Shown one piece after another: positions 42,133-51,026 of a DNA stretch of 64,000 nucleotides (position 1 is its first letter; every line of letters starts with the position of its first letter). Both the position numbers and the translations under genes were made by a program. This DNA is from ZC4RG42 sp036676355 (GTDB lineage Bacteria > Pseudomonadota > Gammaproteobacteria > Burkholderiales > SG8-39), in NCBI GenBank assembly GCA_036676355.1, contig JAKFDA010000093.1, positions 1 through 64,000 of the forward strand, written 5' to 3'. Under the pieces are notes generated by a model. That model made no database searches, was not told the DNA's origin, and saw only the letters and a program-made list of their open reading frames with translations.

Positions 42133-42426
42133 CTAGCGACGCGAGGTCAATTTGGACAGCAGTATGCCGGCCGCGACCGCGATACCCACCGCGGCGAGCG
42201 GATTGGCGCGCACCAGTTCGCGAGTATGTTCTACATAATGCTGACCTTGCTCGGACCATTGTTCACCGGACGCCATCAACCGCTCTTTCGCAGCCTGTGC
42301 CTTGGAGGCAAGACGATCGACCGCCTGATGGGCGGAGGAAGACGCGCGATCCACTGTGGCCGACGCGCGCTCGCGCATCGCTTCAGTGTCGAAATTGGTG
42401 CCAGGGTTCTGTGTGCCGGATGTCAT
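42133..42426 (-). CDS. DUF883 (YqjD/ElaB-like) membrane-anchored protein
   Basis: A 97-residue protein: a long amphipathic helix (RASATVDRASSSAHQAVDRL and onward) and a C-terminal anchor with the family ending VRANPLAAVGIAVAAGILLSKL. YqjD and ElaB bind ribosomes and tether them to the inner membrane in stationary phase. It is the first gene of a three-gene operon (DUF883, holin-like, membrane protein), the same order as yqjD-yqjE-yqjK. Confidence 0.9.
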   Translation of the reverse strand: MTSGTQNPGTNFDTEAMRERASATVDRASSSAHQAVDRLASKAQAAKERLMASGEQWSEQGQHYVEHTRELVRANPLAAVGIAVAAGILLSKLTSRR

Positions 42427-42567
42427 GATGCTTCCTCTCCTATCCAGGGGACGTGGTAATCAAAAAACGGTTGCAGTGTCGGGAGGCAACGGATATGCCC
42501 GGAAAGCAATCGCGCGTCGAAAGCCGCGCACGCCGTTCGCGGTTCTCTCTCGATTTCCTGTCCGGGG

Positions 42568-42882
42568 TTACTTTTGTTTATTGTCCTTGCTGCTCGGCAC
42601 ATCCGACGGAATACCGCGTCGTTCGGTGTCAGGCAGGCCGCGTTCGATGTCGCGGTACGCGCGAGGAATGTCGGTCTGCGGCTGATCCGTCGCACGATCG
42701 GTGCCCCGGGCGCCACCGTCCGGCGCCGTGTCGCGTTCGTTCGGCTGGCGCAAGTCGTGGTCGGAGATTTGTCGGCGCAATCCGCCTTCCTTTTCCACAT
42801 CCTGCTGATGGCGCGCCAATGCGTCGGGATTGGTGACGCCTGCCGGCGATGGGATACGAGCCGTATCTTTCTTCCTGACCAT
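42568..42882 (-). CDS. Hydrophilic hypothetical protein
   Basis: A 104-residue protein from ATG 42882, eight bases after AAGGAG. It is highly charged, rich in Arg, Asp, Gln and Pro (LARHQQDVEKEGGLRRQIS, PNERDTAPDGGARGTDR), with no cysteines and no hydrophobic segment, and is probably disordered. No family recognised. The strong ribosome site supports it as a real gene. Confidence 0.65.
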   Translation of the reverse strand: MVRKKDTARIPSPAGVTNPDALARHQQDVEKEGGLRRQISDHDLRQPNERDTAPDGGARGTDRATDQPQTDIPRAYRDIERGLPDTERRGIPSDVPSSKDNKQK

Positions 42883-43117
42883 ATAACACTCCTTGATCGT
42901 GCCCTGAAGATGCACCCGGCGTGCCGGTCCGCAGCCTGCGCGCCGCGGCGGCTTCTGCGAGCCTGGTCCGAAGCGTCTGCATTCCGCTGCGCCGCTTCAA
43001 GCAGCGGATACGGTATGCAGCTTGCAGCGGTGGCTGCGAAGCGCCGCGTCGGCGATGAGCCGTTTCCGGCATCCGAGGTGCGCGCGCGCAAGCCCCATTC
43101 TCGAAGGAGATCGATTC

Positions 43118-43702
43118 ATGCCTGCCAGCAAGAGCCGTCGGGATTCGTCCGACGCAATCGCCATGCTGATCGCGGATCACCGCAAAGTGCAGAAGTTGTT
43201 CCGGGATTTCGAGAAGCTCGACCGCAGCGATGAAGAAGCCTGCGTCGAACTCGTTGAAACGGCTTGTACCGAGCTGAAGATTCACAGCATCATCGAAGAG
43301 GAAATCTTCTATCCGGCGGTGCGCTCGAAAATAAACGAGGAAGGCGAGAAGCTGCTCAACGAAGCGGCCATCGAACACGAGGTGGCCGACACGCTGATCG
43401 ACAAGCTCGGAGAAATCGATCCGTCGGAGCCCGAATACGCCGCGTGTTTCGCCGTGCTGTCCGAGTATGCCCAGCATCACATCAATGAAGAGGAGAAGGA
43501 GCTCTTCCCCAAGGTCAAAAAAATGAAGGAACTCGATCTGGAAGAACTGGGCGGCGAAATGCAGGCGCGCAAGGACGAGTTGATCGCCGGAATCGAATCG
43601 GACGCCGAAATGCTACCGGACGAAGATCAGGACGAAGAAGAAAACGCCAGTCGTTCGGCGGGAAACACGGACGATGCGGAATACAAGCGCCCCGGTCGTT
43701 AG
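43118..43702 (+). CDS. Hemerythrin-like (HHE) domain protein with acidic tail
   Basis: A 194-residue protein. The four-helix di-iron motif is complete: AMLIADHRKVQKLFRDFEKL, LKIHSIIEEEIFYPAV, AAIEHEVADTLID and YAQHHINEEEKELFPKVKK. The last 45 residues are very acidic (LPDEDQDEEENA) and probably disordered. The ATG at 43118 follows GAAGGAGATCG. It is a paralogue of the protein at 30688. A 235-base gap upstream, shared with the divergent hypothetical gene, holds no further gene. Confidence 0.9.
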   Translation: MPASKSRRDSSDAIAMLIADHRKVQKLFRDFEKLDRSDEEACVELVETACTELKIHSIIEEEIFYPAVRSKINEEGEKLLNEAAIEHEVADTLIDKLGEIDPSEPEYAACFAVLSEYAQHHINEEEKELFPKVKKMKELDLEELGGEMQARKDELIAGIESDAEMLPDEDQDEEENASRSAGNTDDAEYKRPGR

Positions 43703-43829
43703 GTGAAGCGAAGCTGAGCCGCGACTGCGTCATCGCTCGAGTTATGCAACGCTCCCTCGCTGGTTATTCGAGCAGCGCCGCGGCCCGACGCACCGGCGCG
43801 CTTCGAGACACGTTATGCGAGATAACCAC

Positions 43830-44303
43830 TTACTCAACGAAGGGCTTATCGTGCCCGGCAATGCGTCCTTTGATAATCGCGCGTAGAAACCAGGCGACAC
43901 TGGCTGCAAACGCTTCGTCATACCACGCATACATGCCGCTCACGCCGACCACGATGCCATCGACGCATACGCCTCCGCCCAATACCGTGTCGCCCGATTC
44001 GAGCAAATGCGGCGCGCTTGTCGCCAAGCCATAAGTGTCGCGACCGGTACGCCAGGCCAGCTTGGCCTTGGCACGCGCGTACATGGCGTAATCGGCATCC
44101 CACCGCTCGCGGTTGAAACTCTCTTCGTAAAGAATCGCCTGCGTAAAAGCGATCGATCCGGGCCGGGCATACGGGTCCATCACGACGACATGGGCACAAC
44201 CGCTGTCGCCGAAATCCTGTGTATTCACGGCGCGCTCGAACAGCGGCCGAACGCTGACCACTGCCTGCAGCGCAGTCTCGCGTGTAATGAGTGGTTGGAA
44301 CAT
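43830..44303 (-). CDS. GlcG/HbpS-like (DUF336-type) protein
   Basis: A 157-residue protein, from ATG 44303 (a start at 44342 is also open). The pattern fits the GlcG/HbpS fold: an N-terminal helix ITRETALQAVVSVRPLFERA, a strand around CAHVVVMDPYARPG, a helix AMYARAKAKLAWRTGRDT and the glycine-rich GDTVLGGGVCVDGIVVGVSG near the C-terminus, where family members read GGGxPI..xGxxxGxxGxSG. Relatives bind or degrade heme or act in adduct metabolism. The tetrameric-interface residues cannot be judged here, so the call is moderate. Confidence 0.6.
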   Translation of the reverse strand: MFQPLITRETALQAVVSVRPLFERAVNTQDFGDSGCAHVVVMDPYARPGSIAFTQAILYEESFNRERWDADYAMYARAKAKLAWRTGRDTYGLATSAPHLLESGDTVLGGGVCVDGIVVGVSGMYAWYDEAFAASVAWFLRAIIKGRIAGHDKPFVE

Positions 44304-44368
44304 CGCGAGAGCGACTCCAGGCCGAATGAGTGACGTTCTCATGCAACGCACACGCCGGGAAGCTGCAG

Positions 44369-44529
44369 AACAGCGGAGAGCGGAGAGCAAACGGCAATTA
44401 GAAGTACGACTGGATTCCCGATCGCGCGGCTGCGCCGCTTGTCGGGAATGACGATGGATGCGCCACCCCCGCGCAGGCGGGGATTCACGTCGTTCCTCTG
44501 ACCGCTTTTGCTCTCCGCTCTCCGCTGTT
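44369..44529. repeat. Palindromic intergenic element, best copy
   Basis: The 161-base element has 23-base perfect terminal inverted repeats: AACAGCGGAGAGCGGAGAGC then AAA at the left, and its complement ending at 44529 on the right (GCTCTCCGCTCTCCGCTGTT). Inside lies the hairpin GGATTCCCGATCGCG...TTGTCGGGAATGACG (44412-44453) and a second short palindrome CCCCCGCGCAGGCGGGG (44466-44482). No open frame and no target duplication that I can see. It fits between the GlcG-like gene start and the response regulator stop. Confidence 0.88.
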
Positions 44530-44557
44530 TTGCCGGCTCTCCGCACTCGGGCTATCG

Positions 44558-45949
44558 CTAGCCCTTCTCGTACTCTTCCTCTTCCTCGCTGAGCGGCGCG
44601 ATCTTGCCGCCGTCCCGCTCGGCGTTGTATTGCGCCAGACGGTTGTACAGCGTCTTGAGACTGATGCCGAGCGTTTCCGCGGCTTTGCGTCGCACATTGC
44701 CACACTCGGCCATGGTCGCTTCGATCAACCGGCGATTGACCTCTTCCAACGTACTACCGACACGCACGGTAAGAATGGGCTTGGGATCGGGCTCGGCGAA
44801 CATGCGCGGTGCGAATTCCACATCGATAACGCGATCGGCGAGGATGTAGACGCGTTGCACGTAATTCTTCAACTCGCGCACATTGCCCGGCCAGTTATGC
44901 GCATATAGCGCGGCAATGGCCTGCGGCGAGAAGGCCTTATCCGTACCCTCCTCCTCGTTGAGAATATCGAGAAAATGCTCGGCGAGAAATTCGATGTCGG
45001 TGCCGCGCTCGCGCAAGGGCGGAAGTGTGATCGGGAAGACGTTGAGCCGGTGATACAGATCTTCGCGCAACTTGCCGTCCTGCACGGCCTTGGCCGGATT
45101 GCGGTTGGTCGCGGCAATGACCCGCACGTCGACCGGAACCGCCGTATTCATGCCCACGCGCATCAAGCTGCCTGTCTCCAGCACGCGCAGCAATTTCACC
45201 TGCAACTCGATCGGCATTTCGGTGATTTCGTCGAGAAACAGTGTGCCGCCGTCGGCGCGTTCGAAGAAACCTTTGTGCTGACGGTCCGCGCCGGTGAAGC
45301 TGCCCTTCTCATGGCCGAACAGTTCGCTTTCGATCAGGTTGGGCGACACTGCGCCGCAGTTGAGCGGCAGAAACGGCCGCTTCTTGCGACGACTGAGTTC
45401 GTGCACGGTTTGCGCGGCCAGTTCCTTGCCGGTACCGCTTTCGCCGATCAGCAAGACCGTCGCCGACGTCGGCGCGACACGACCGATCTGATCGTAGAAC
45501 TTCTGCATCACCGGTGAATTGCCGAGGATGTGACCGAAGCGGCCCAATCCGCGCAATTCCTGGCGCAACTCGCCGATCTCCTCGCGCAATTCGGCAGTGC
45601 CCGGAACGCGCTTGAGAATGGCGCGCAGCCGGTCGATATCGACCGGCTTGGTGAGGTAATCGCTCGCGCCCTGTCGCAATGCGCTGACCGCGCTCTCGAC
45701 CGTGGCATGACCGGTGATGAGCACGAATTCCGTACCCTCGAGCGTGTCGAGGTCCTTGATCAACTCAATGCCCTCGCCATCGGGCAACTGCAGATCCGCA
45801 AAGATCACATCGGGCCGCATCTGCGCGAGGTTGATGCGGGCACCGCGCAGGGAAGACGCCTTGCCTACGGTGAAGCCTTCCGATTTGACGAACTCGGACA
45901 GCCACTCCAACGCCTCCGGGTCGTCGTCGACCATCAATATATGAGGCAT
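44558..45949 (-). CDS. NtrC-family sigma-54 response regulator (REC-AAA-FIS)
   Basis: A 463-residue regulator. The receiver (1-120) has ILMVDDDPEALEW, phospho-acceptor VIFADLQLPDGEG and YLTKPVD. The AAA+ domain has Walker A GESGTGKE, Walker B GGTLFLDEITEM and a sigma-54 loop GSFTGA, a variant of GAFTGA. The C-terminal FIS helix-turn-helix is RKAAETLGISLKTLYNRL. ATG 45949 has a perfect AAAGGAG. A very acidic tail (LSEEEEEYEKG) follows the DNA-binding domain. No histidine kinase is adjacent; the orphan kinases at 34853 and 59257 are possible but unproven partners. Confidence 0.94.
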   Translation of the reverse strand: MPHILMVDDDPEALEWLSEFVKSEGFTVGKASSLRGARINLAQMRPDVIFADLQLPDGEGIELIKDLDTLEGTEFVLITGHATVESAVSALRQGASDYLTKPVDIDRLRAILKRVPGTAELREEIGELRQELRGLGRFGHILGNSPVMQKFYDQIGRVAPTSATVLLIGESGTGKELAAQTVHELSRRKKRPFLPLNCGAVSPNLIESELFGHEKGSFTGADRQHKGFFERADGGTLFLDEITEMPIELQVKLLRVLETGSLMRVGMNTAVPVDVRVIAATNRNPAKAVQDGKLREDLYHRLNVFPITLPPLRERGTDIEFLAEHFLDILNEEEGTDKAFSPQAIAALYAHNWPGNVRELKNYVQRVYILADRVIDVEFAPRMFAEPDPKPILTVRVGSTLEEVNRRLIEATMAECGNVRRKAAETLGISLKTLYNRLAQYNAERDGGKIAPLSEEEEEYEKG

Positions 45950-46176
45950 CGCTATCTCCTTTAGAACAACCGCTCCGGCGTGCGCAGCCCATGCGGATGG
46001 CATCAGGGCGCGTAAGAGCCGCCCGAGCCAGGTAATTGTTACTGAATTTTCAGCCGAAATGCACCCGAAAATCCTCTCGAGCCCTGCTTAAGCAGCTTGT
46101 GGGCCAGTTTTACGCGCTCCAAGCGCGCGACAGAGGAAAAAAATGCAAGGCCCGGGTCCCGGCGCGGTGCGTTGAA

Positions 46177-47034
46177 TCAGCCGTTCACGATCGTGCCGCC
46201 ATTGGGATGCAACACCTGGCCGGTCATATAAGCCGAGTCGCCGGAGGCGAGAAAGATGAAGCTCGGGGCGACCTCGTCGGGTTGGCCCGCATGGCCGAGC
46301 GGGACGTCGGCGCCGAATTCGGCAACCTTGTCCGGCGGAAACGTTGAAGGAATGAGTGGCGTCCAGATCGGTCCGGGCGCGACCGCGTTGACGCGAATAC
46401 CGCGCTCGGCGACGGCCAGGGCAAGTGAACGCGTGTACGCCACGATCGCACCTTTGGTGGCGGAGTAGTCAAGCAGCTTGGGATTGCCCTTGTACGCGGT
46501 GACCGACGCGGTGTTGATAATGCGCGCGCCGGGGCGCAGATACGGCAGCGCCGCGTTCACCAGATAGAACATGGCGAAGATGTTGGTCGCGAAGGTGCGC
46601 TGCAACTGAATGGCGGCGATATCTTCGGGTCGCTCTTGCGGATGCTGTTCGGCCGCGTTGTTCACCAGCACGTCAAGTCGGCCAAGCTCACTCACTGCCT
46701 TTCCCACCGCAAATCGGCAGTGTTCCTCGTCCGCGATATCGCAAGGGATGAGCAGACAACGCCGCCCTTCGCTTTCGATGGCCGCTCGCGTCGCATCGGC
46801 ATCTTCATGCTCTTCCAGATAGACGATCGCGATATCTGCGCCTTCCTTGGCAAAACCGACCGCCACGGCGCGGCCGATCCCGCTGTCCGCGCCGGTGATC
46901 AGCGCGACCTGCCCATCGAGTTTGCCGCTGCCGATGTAGCCCTTCATAAAGGACTCCGTCCGCGGCTGCATCGGCGCTTCGCGTCCGGGCTGTCGATCCT
47001 GCTGCTGTGGCGGACGCTGTTGAGTCGGGCTCAT
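46177..47034 (-). CDS. YghA-like SDR oxidoreductase
   Basis: A 285-residue short-chain dehydrogenase of the YghA/general-stress group, with a 40-residue N-terminal extension (QQRPPQQQDRQPGREAPMQP...) typical of the group. The cofactor motif is TGADSGIGRAVAVGFA, followed by DVLVNNAAEQHPQE; the active site is Ser in NTASVTAYKGN with YSATK. The ending GQVLHPNGGTIVNG is characteristic. ATG 47034 follows AAAGG. It diverges from the glycan cluster with a 221-base gap. Its substrate is unknown; relatives are often induced by stress. Confidence 0.9.
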   Translation of the reverse strand: MSPTQQRPPQQQDRQPGREAPMQPRTESFMKGYIGSGKLDGQVALITGADSGIGRAVAVGFAKEGADIAIVYLEEHEDADATRAAIESEGRRCLLIPCDIADEEHCRFAVGKAVSELGRLDVLVNNAAEQHPQERPEDIAAIQLQRTFATNIFAMFYLVNAALPYLRPGARIINTASVTAYKGNPKLLDYSATKGAIVAYTRSLALAVAERGIRVNAVAPGPIWTPLIPSTFPPDKVAEFGADVPLGHAGQPDEVAPSFIFLASGDSAYMTGQVLHPNGGTIVNG

Positions 47035-47114
47035 ACGATACCTTTCATTGAACGCATCGAAGTGTGAGCAATGCCTATGCCGCGAGCCATCTTTTGAATG
47101 TGAATTCGCCACAT

Positions 47115-47156
47115 CACTGTCGTTGTCTTTGAGCGCGTCAGCGTTCGACGACAGTG
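47115..47156. promoter_or_regulatory. Inverted repeat in the divergent SDR/glycan promoter region
   Basis: CACTGTCGT (47115-47123) and ACGACAGTG (47148-47156) are perfect nine-base arms separated by 24 bases. They lie midway between the divergent starts at 47034 and 47256, where an operator for either gene would be expected. It could also be chance. Confidence 0.4.
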
Positions 47157-47255
47157 CGTAAACACTGCTTCCATGTCGAATCGTTGAAGCGATATACCGC
47201 GGCATGCGGCTTGCTGCCTTTCCGGCAGAACAACCTCATCCCGTTTCGATTCCAA

Positions 47256-48533
47256 ATGAAAATCGCGCTCATCAGCGAGCACGCTTCACCCCTCGCGACG
47301 CTAGGCGGTGTCGATAGCGGCGGCCAGAATGTCTACGTCGCACATCTCTCCCGGCAACTCGCGCGCAGAGGACACAAGGTCGACGTATTTACCCGATGCG
47401 ACGATGAGGCGTTGCCCGGCATCGTGCCCTTCGATCGCAGCGTGCGCGTGATACACATTCCCGCAGGACCGCGCCGACACATCGCCAAAGAGCAGCTGCT
47501 GCCATACATGCAGGAGTTTTCTCTGCGCATGGCGAATTACTGTTCGGTGCCGACACGCCGCTATGACATCGTGCACGCCAATTTCTTCATGTCCGGACTG
47601 GTCGGCGCGCGTCTGCAGGAAGAACTCGGCATTCCGCTCGTCATCACTTTTCATGCGCTCGGCAAGGTGCGCAGGCTGCATCAGCGAGAAGCCGATCGTT
47701 TTCCCGCCGCACGCATGGCGATCGAGGAACAGCTCGTACGCCGCGCCGATCGCATCGTCGCGGAGTGTCCGCAGGATCGCGATGATCTGATCCATCTTTA
47801 CGACGCCGCGCCCGATAAGATCGATGTGGTCGGCTGCGGCGTGGATATCGACGAGTTAAGCTCGGTGAGCCGTAGCGCGGCACGTTCGACGCTCGGTCTC
47901 GACGACGACGATTTCGTGGTTCTGCAATTGGGGCGGCTCGTTCCGCGCAAGGGCATCGACAACGTGATTCGCGCGATCGGCTGTCTTCAGCGCGATCACG
48001 GCATTCGCGCGCGACTGCTCGTCGTCGGCGGCGAATCGATCGAACCCGACCCGATAATCACGCCCGAGATCGGCCGATTGGCCGCAGTCGCCGACGCCGA
48101 AAATGTGCGCGAGCTCGTGACCTTCGTCGGCCAGCGCGCACGGCCCGAACTGCGCAACTACTACTCGGCGTCGGACGTATTCATCACGACGCCATGGTAC
48201 GAACCCTTCGGCATTACGCCGCTTGAATCCATGGCGTGCGGCACACCGGTGATCGGCGCCGCGGTCGGCGGCATCAAGCACACGGTGATCGACGAGGTCA
48301 CCGGCTATCTGGTTCCGCCTAAAGACCCCGCCGCAGTGGCGGAACGCCTCGCGCGCTTCCACCGCAATGCGGAACTCGCGCGCGCATTCGGGCGTGCGGG
48401 CATCCGGCATGTGCGCGCCAATTACACATGGGAGCAGATCGCCCGGCAGATGACGGAAGTCTATGCCTCGACGCTGCGACCGCCGCGCGCCCTCATACAT
48501 TCTTCTTCCGACGAAAGCGCCGCGACTGTATGA
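47256..48533 (+). CDS. GT4 family glycosyltransferase
   Basis: A 425-residue GT-B retaining glycosyltransferase. The N-terminal nucleotide-sugar acceptor region has SEHASPLATLGGVDSGGQNV, as in sucrose-phosphate-synthase- and MshA-like enzymes; the C-terminal domain has LQLGRLVPRKGIDNVI and the EX7E motif EPFGITPLESMACGTPVIG. No signal peptide, so cytoplasmic. ATG at 47256; the frame upstream lacks support. It is the first gene of an 11-gene cluster and its stop overlaps the next start. It may attach the first hexose; donor and acceptor are unknown. Confidence 0.9.
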   Translation: MKIALISEHASPLATLGGVDSGGQNVYVAHLSRQLARRGHKVDVFTRCDDEALPGIVPFDRSVRVIHIPAGPRRHIAKEQLLPYMQEFSLRMANYCSVPTRRYDIVHANFFMSGLVGARLQEELGIPLVITFHALGKVRRLHQREADRFPAARMAIEEQLVRRADRIVAECPQDRDDLIHLYDAAPDKIDVVGCGVDIDELSSVSRSAARSTLGLDDDDFVVLQLGRLVPRKGIDNVIRAIGCLQRDHGIRARLLVVGGESIEPDPIITPEIGRLAAVADAENVRELVTFVGQRARPELRNYYSASDVFITTPWYEPFGITPLESMACGTPVIGAAVGGIKHTVIDEVTGYLVPPKDPAAVAERLARFHRNAELARAFGRAGIRHVRANYTWEQIARQMTEVYASTLRPPRALIHSSSDESAATV

Positions 48534-49270
48534 AACACTCACTCAAGGAAAAACTTGCCGTCGTTACCGGCGGCGCACGCGGTCTCGGTGCGGCGTTATG
48601 CGAACGACTTGCCGCGGAAGGTTGCAAAGTCGTGGTCGTCGACATGAAGCTCGAACTGGCGCAGGCGACCTGTGCCCGTATTCACGACAATGCGCGCGAC
48701 GACTCCGTCATGGCGTGGGCATATTCGACCGACATCGGCGACGCTGCCCAGGTCGAAGCAATGGTGCGCGACATCGGCGAACGATACGGTCCCATCGATA
48801 TCGTGATCAACAACGCCGGCATCGATATCACGTTGCCGATCGATGAATTGACGGTCGACGAATTCGATCGCGTCGTGCAGACCAATCTGCGCGGACCTTT
48901 CCTGCTCTCCAAATACGCGGCGGTGCAAATGCGCGAACGCGGCCGCGGCCACATCGTCAACATCGCGTCGACCGCATCGAAGCGCGCATGGGCCAACGCT
49001 TCCGCGTATCACGCCAGCAAATGGGGCGTGCTCGGCCTGTCACATGCGCTGCATGCGGAACTGCGCCCGCACGGCATCAAGGTAACCGCTGTCGTGGCTG
49101 GCGGCATGCGCACACCTTTCCTGCTCGACCGCTTTCCCGACATCGACCGCAACACATTGCAGGAGCCGGCGGATGTTGCCGAAGCGATCGTCGGCATCCT
49201 CGGCATCGGCGGATCGACCGTCATCCCGGAACTGATGATCCTGCCGATGCGTGAAACCTCCTGGCCATGA
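48530..49270 (+). CDS. SDR dehydrogenase in glycan cluster
   Basis: A 246-residue classical short-chain dehydrogenase. Cofactor motif TGGARGLGAAL, then DIVINNAGIDITLPI; catalytic Ser in NIASTASKRAW and YHASK. A putative substrate segment is GGMRTPFLLDRFPDID. It overlaps both neighbours by four bases. In this context it may oxidise or reduce a sugar or a polyol intermediate, but SDR specificity cannot be read from sequence. Confidence 0.9.
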   Translation: MKHSLKEKLAVVTGGARGLGAALCERLAAEGCKVVVVDMKLELAQATCARIHDNARDDSVMAWAYSTDIGDAAQVEAMVRDIGERYGPIDIVINNAGIDITLPIDELTVDEFDRVVQTNLRGPFLLSKYAAVQMRERGRGHIVNIASTASKRAWANASAYHASKWGVLGLSHALHAELRPHGIKVTAVVAGGMRTPFLLDRFPDIDRNTLQEPADVAEAIVGILGIGGSTVIPELMILPMRETSWP

Positions 49271-49860
49271 GTACGCAACCGAAGAAGCGACACGCAGTGA
49301 CTAAAGCGGCCGTATTCATCGACAAGGACGGTACGTTGATACCGGACGTACCGTATAACGTCGATCCGGCGAAAATTCGTCTGCGCCCCAAGGCCGGTAT
49401 GGCGCTGCGGCGCCTGCAGAATGCCGGCTACGAACTGGTGCTGATTAGCAACCAGGCCGGCGTCGCGCTCGGCCGCTTCGACGAAAGCGCGCTGGACCCG
49501 GTCTGGTCGAAATTGCGTGCGCAACTTGCGGGCGAGCGCGTCGACCTGTCGGCGATCTATTACTGCCCGCATCATCCCGCCGGCGAAGTACCGCAATACG
49601 CCGCCGAGTGCGAATGCCGCAAACCGCGGCCTGGCCTGCTGCAGCGCGCCGCGCACGAACGCCATATCGACCTTCAGCGCTCCTGGATGCTGGGCGACAT
49701 TCTCGATGATGTGGAAGCGGGACGGCGTGCAGGTTGTCGCACCGTGCTGCTCGATGTCGGCTCCGAGACCGAGTGGCGCGAATCCGCGTTGCGCACGCCC
49801 GATTTCATGGCGCGCGATCTCGATGCCGCGTCGCATTACATCCTCGCGAGCACGCCATGA
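49267..49860 (+). CDS. gmhB: GmhB-like D,D-heptose 1,7-bisphosphate phosphatase
   Basis: A 197-residue HAD-IIIA phosphatase. Motif I is FIDKDGTLIPD, motif II LISNQAGVALGRF, and CECRKPRPGLL plus MLGDILDDVEAG complete the active site. The zinc-binding loop of GmhB is conserved as YYCPHHPAGEV and AECECRKP. The enzyme removes the C7 phosphate in synthesis of ADP- or GDP-heptose. The other heptose genes (gmhA, hldE/hddA) are not in the window. It is coupled to its neighbours by four-base overlaps. Confidence 0.9.
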   Translation: MSTQPKKRHAVTKAAVFIDKDGTLIPDVPYNVDPAKIRLRPKAGMALRRLQNAGYELVLISNQAGVALGRFDESALDPVWSKLRAQLAGERVDLSAIYYCPHHPAGEVPQYAAECECRKPRPGLLQRAAHERHIDLQRSWMLGDILDDVEAGRRAGCRTVLLDVGSETEWRESALRTPDFMARDLDAASHYILASTP

Positions 49861-51026
49861 TGCGGAGCCACTCGCTGCCGAGCGCGGTTCACGCCGATAC
49901 CGCATTGTGGGCGCGCGCAAAGCGGGTGCTGTGCGTGCGACTCGATGCGCTCGGCGATGTGCTGATGACCACGCCGGCGATGCACGCCCTCAAGCACGCC
50001 AAGCCCGAACGCGAAATCACGCTGCTGACCTCGCCGAGCGGTGCGGCTGCCGCAAATCATCTGGCCGATGTTGATCATGTGCTGATCCACGATGCGCCGT
50101 GGATGAAACACGAGCGCGCACCGGCCGTCGCGGCGATGCAGGTTCTCATCGAAACCCTGCGCGCCGCGCATTTCGACGCGGCAGTCATCTTTACCGTCTA
50201 CAGTCAGAGTGCACTGCCCGCCGCCATGCTGTGCTGGATGGCCGGCATCCCGCTTCGGCTTGCACATGCGCGCGAGAATCCCTATCACCTTTTGACCGAT
50301 TGGGAACCGGAGCGCGAGCCGACGGTTCCGGTGCGCCATGAAGTGCAGCGCCAGCTCGACCTGGTGGCCAGCATCGGCGCACATACGATCGATACGCGCA
50401 TGCGGTTCTCGCTTTCGGCGCACGACCAGCAGAGCGCGATGCGAACGCTCGCCGCGGCGGGGGTGCGCATCGATCGTGAATGGATCGTCGTACACCCGGG
50501 CGCCAGTGCCTCATCGCGCCGCTATCCAACCGAACATTACGCCCTGGCCCTGCAACGCCTCGCATTGCACGACAACCTTCAGATGCTGATCACCGGCGCC
50601 GCCGGGGAAGGCGCGCTCGTGCAGGCGTTGGCTTCGCGCGTGCCCGGCGCGGCGTCACTGGCCGGCGCATTGAGTTTGGGCGAGTTGGCGTGGGTGATTT
50701 CGCGCGCCACGCTACTCATCTCGAACAATACCGCGCCGGTACATCTTGCCGCGGCGCTCGGCACGCCCGTGGTCGATCTGTATGCGCTGACCAATCCGCA
50801 GCATACGCCGTGGCAGATAACCAGCCGCGTGCTCTCGCACGATGTGCCGTGCCGCTACTGCTATCGCAGCGTGTGTGTCGAGGGTCATCACGCGTGTTTG
50901 CGCGGCGTACCGCCCGACGCGGTTGCGCAGGCGGCGATCGAATTGCTGCGGGAGACGCGCCAACCGTCAACCCGTGAAGCGCATTCCTTCGCACAAGCAA
51001 CGGAGTCATCTTTGTGTACACGCTAG
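49857..51026 (+). CDS. GT9 heptosyltransferase-like protein (first copy)
   Basis: A 389-residue GT-B glycosyltransferase of the ADP-heptose:LPS heptosyltransferase family. N-terminal RVLCVRLDALGDVLMTTPAM is the diagnostic motif, and the C-terminal domain has VVHPGASASSRRYP, then ISNNTAPVHLAAALGTPVV. The C-terminus carries CRYCYRSVC and HHACLRG. It starts in the gmhB stop, so a heptose transferase is coupled to a heptose phosphatase. It overlaps the carbamoyltransferase by 13 bases. Confidence 0.92.
   Translation: MMRSHSLPSAVHADTALWARAKRVLCVRLDALGDVLMTTPAMHALKHAKPEREITLLTSPSGAAAANHLADVDHVLIHDAPWMKHERAPAVAAMQVLIETLRAAHFDAAVIFTVYSQSALPAAMLCWMAGIPLRLAHARENPYHLLTDWEPEREPTVPVRHEVQRQLDLVASIGAHTIDTRMRFSLSAHDQQSAMRTLAAAGVRIDREWIVVHPGASASSRRYPTEHYALALQRLALHDNLQMLITGAAGEGALVQALASRVPGAASLAGALSLGELAWVISRATLLISNNTAPVHLAAALGTPVVDLYALTNPQHTPWQITSRVLSHDVPCRYCYRSVCVEGHHACLRGVPPDAVAQAAIELLRETRQPSTREAHSFAQATESSLCTR

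Noticed and set aside
46140..46176. Terminator for the YghA-like SDR on the minus strand (CCGGGACCCGGGCC then a T run)
   Set aside because: A T run is present on that strand, but the palindrome leaves too short a loop for a normal hairpin; not called.
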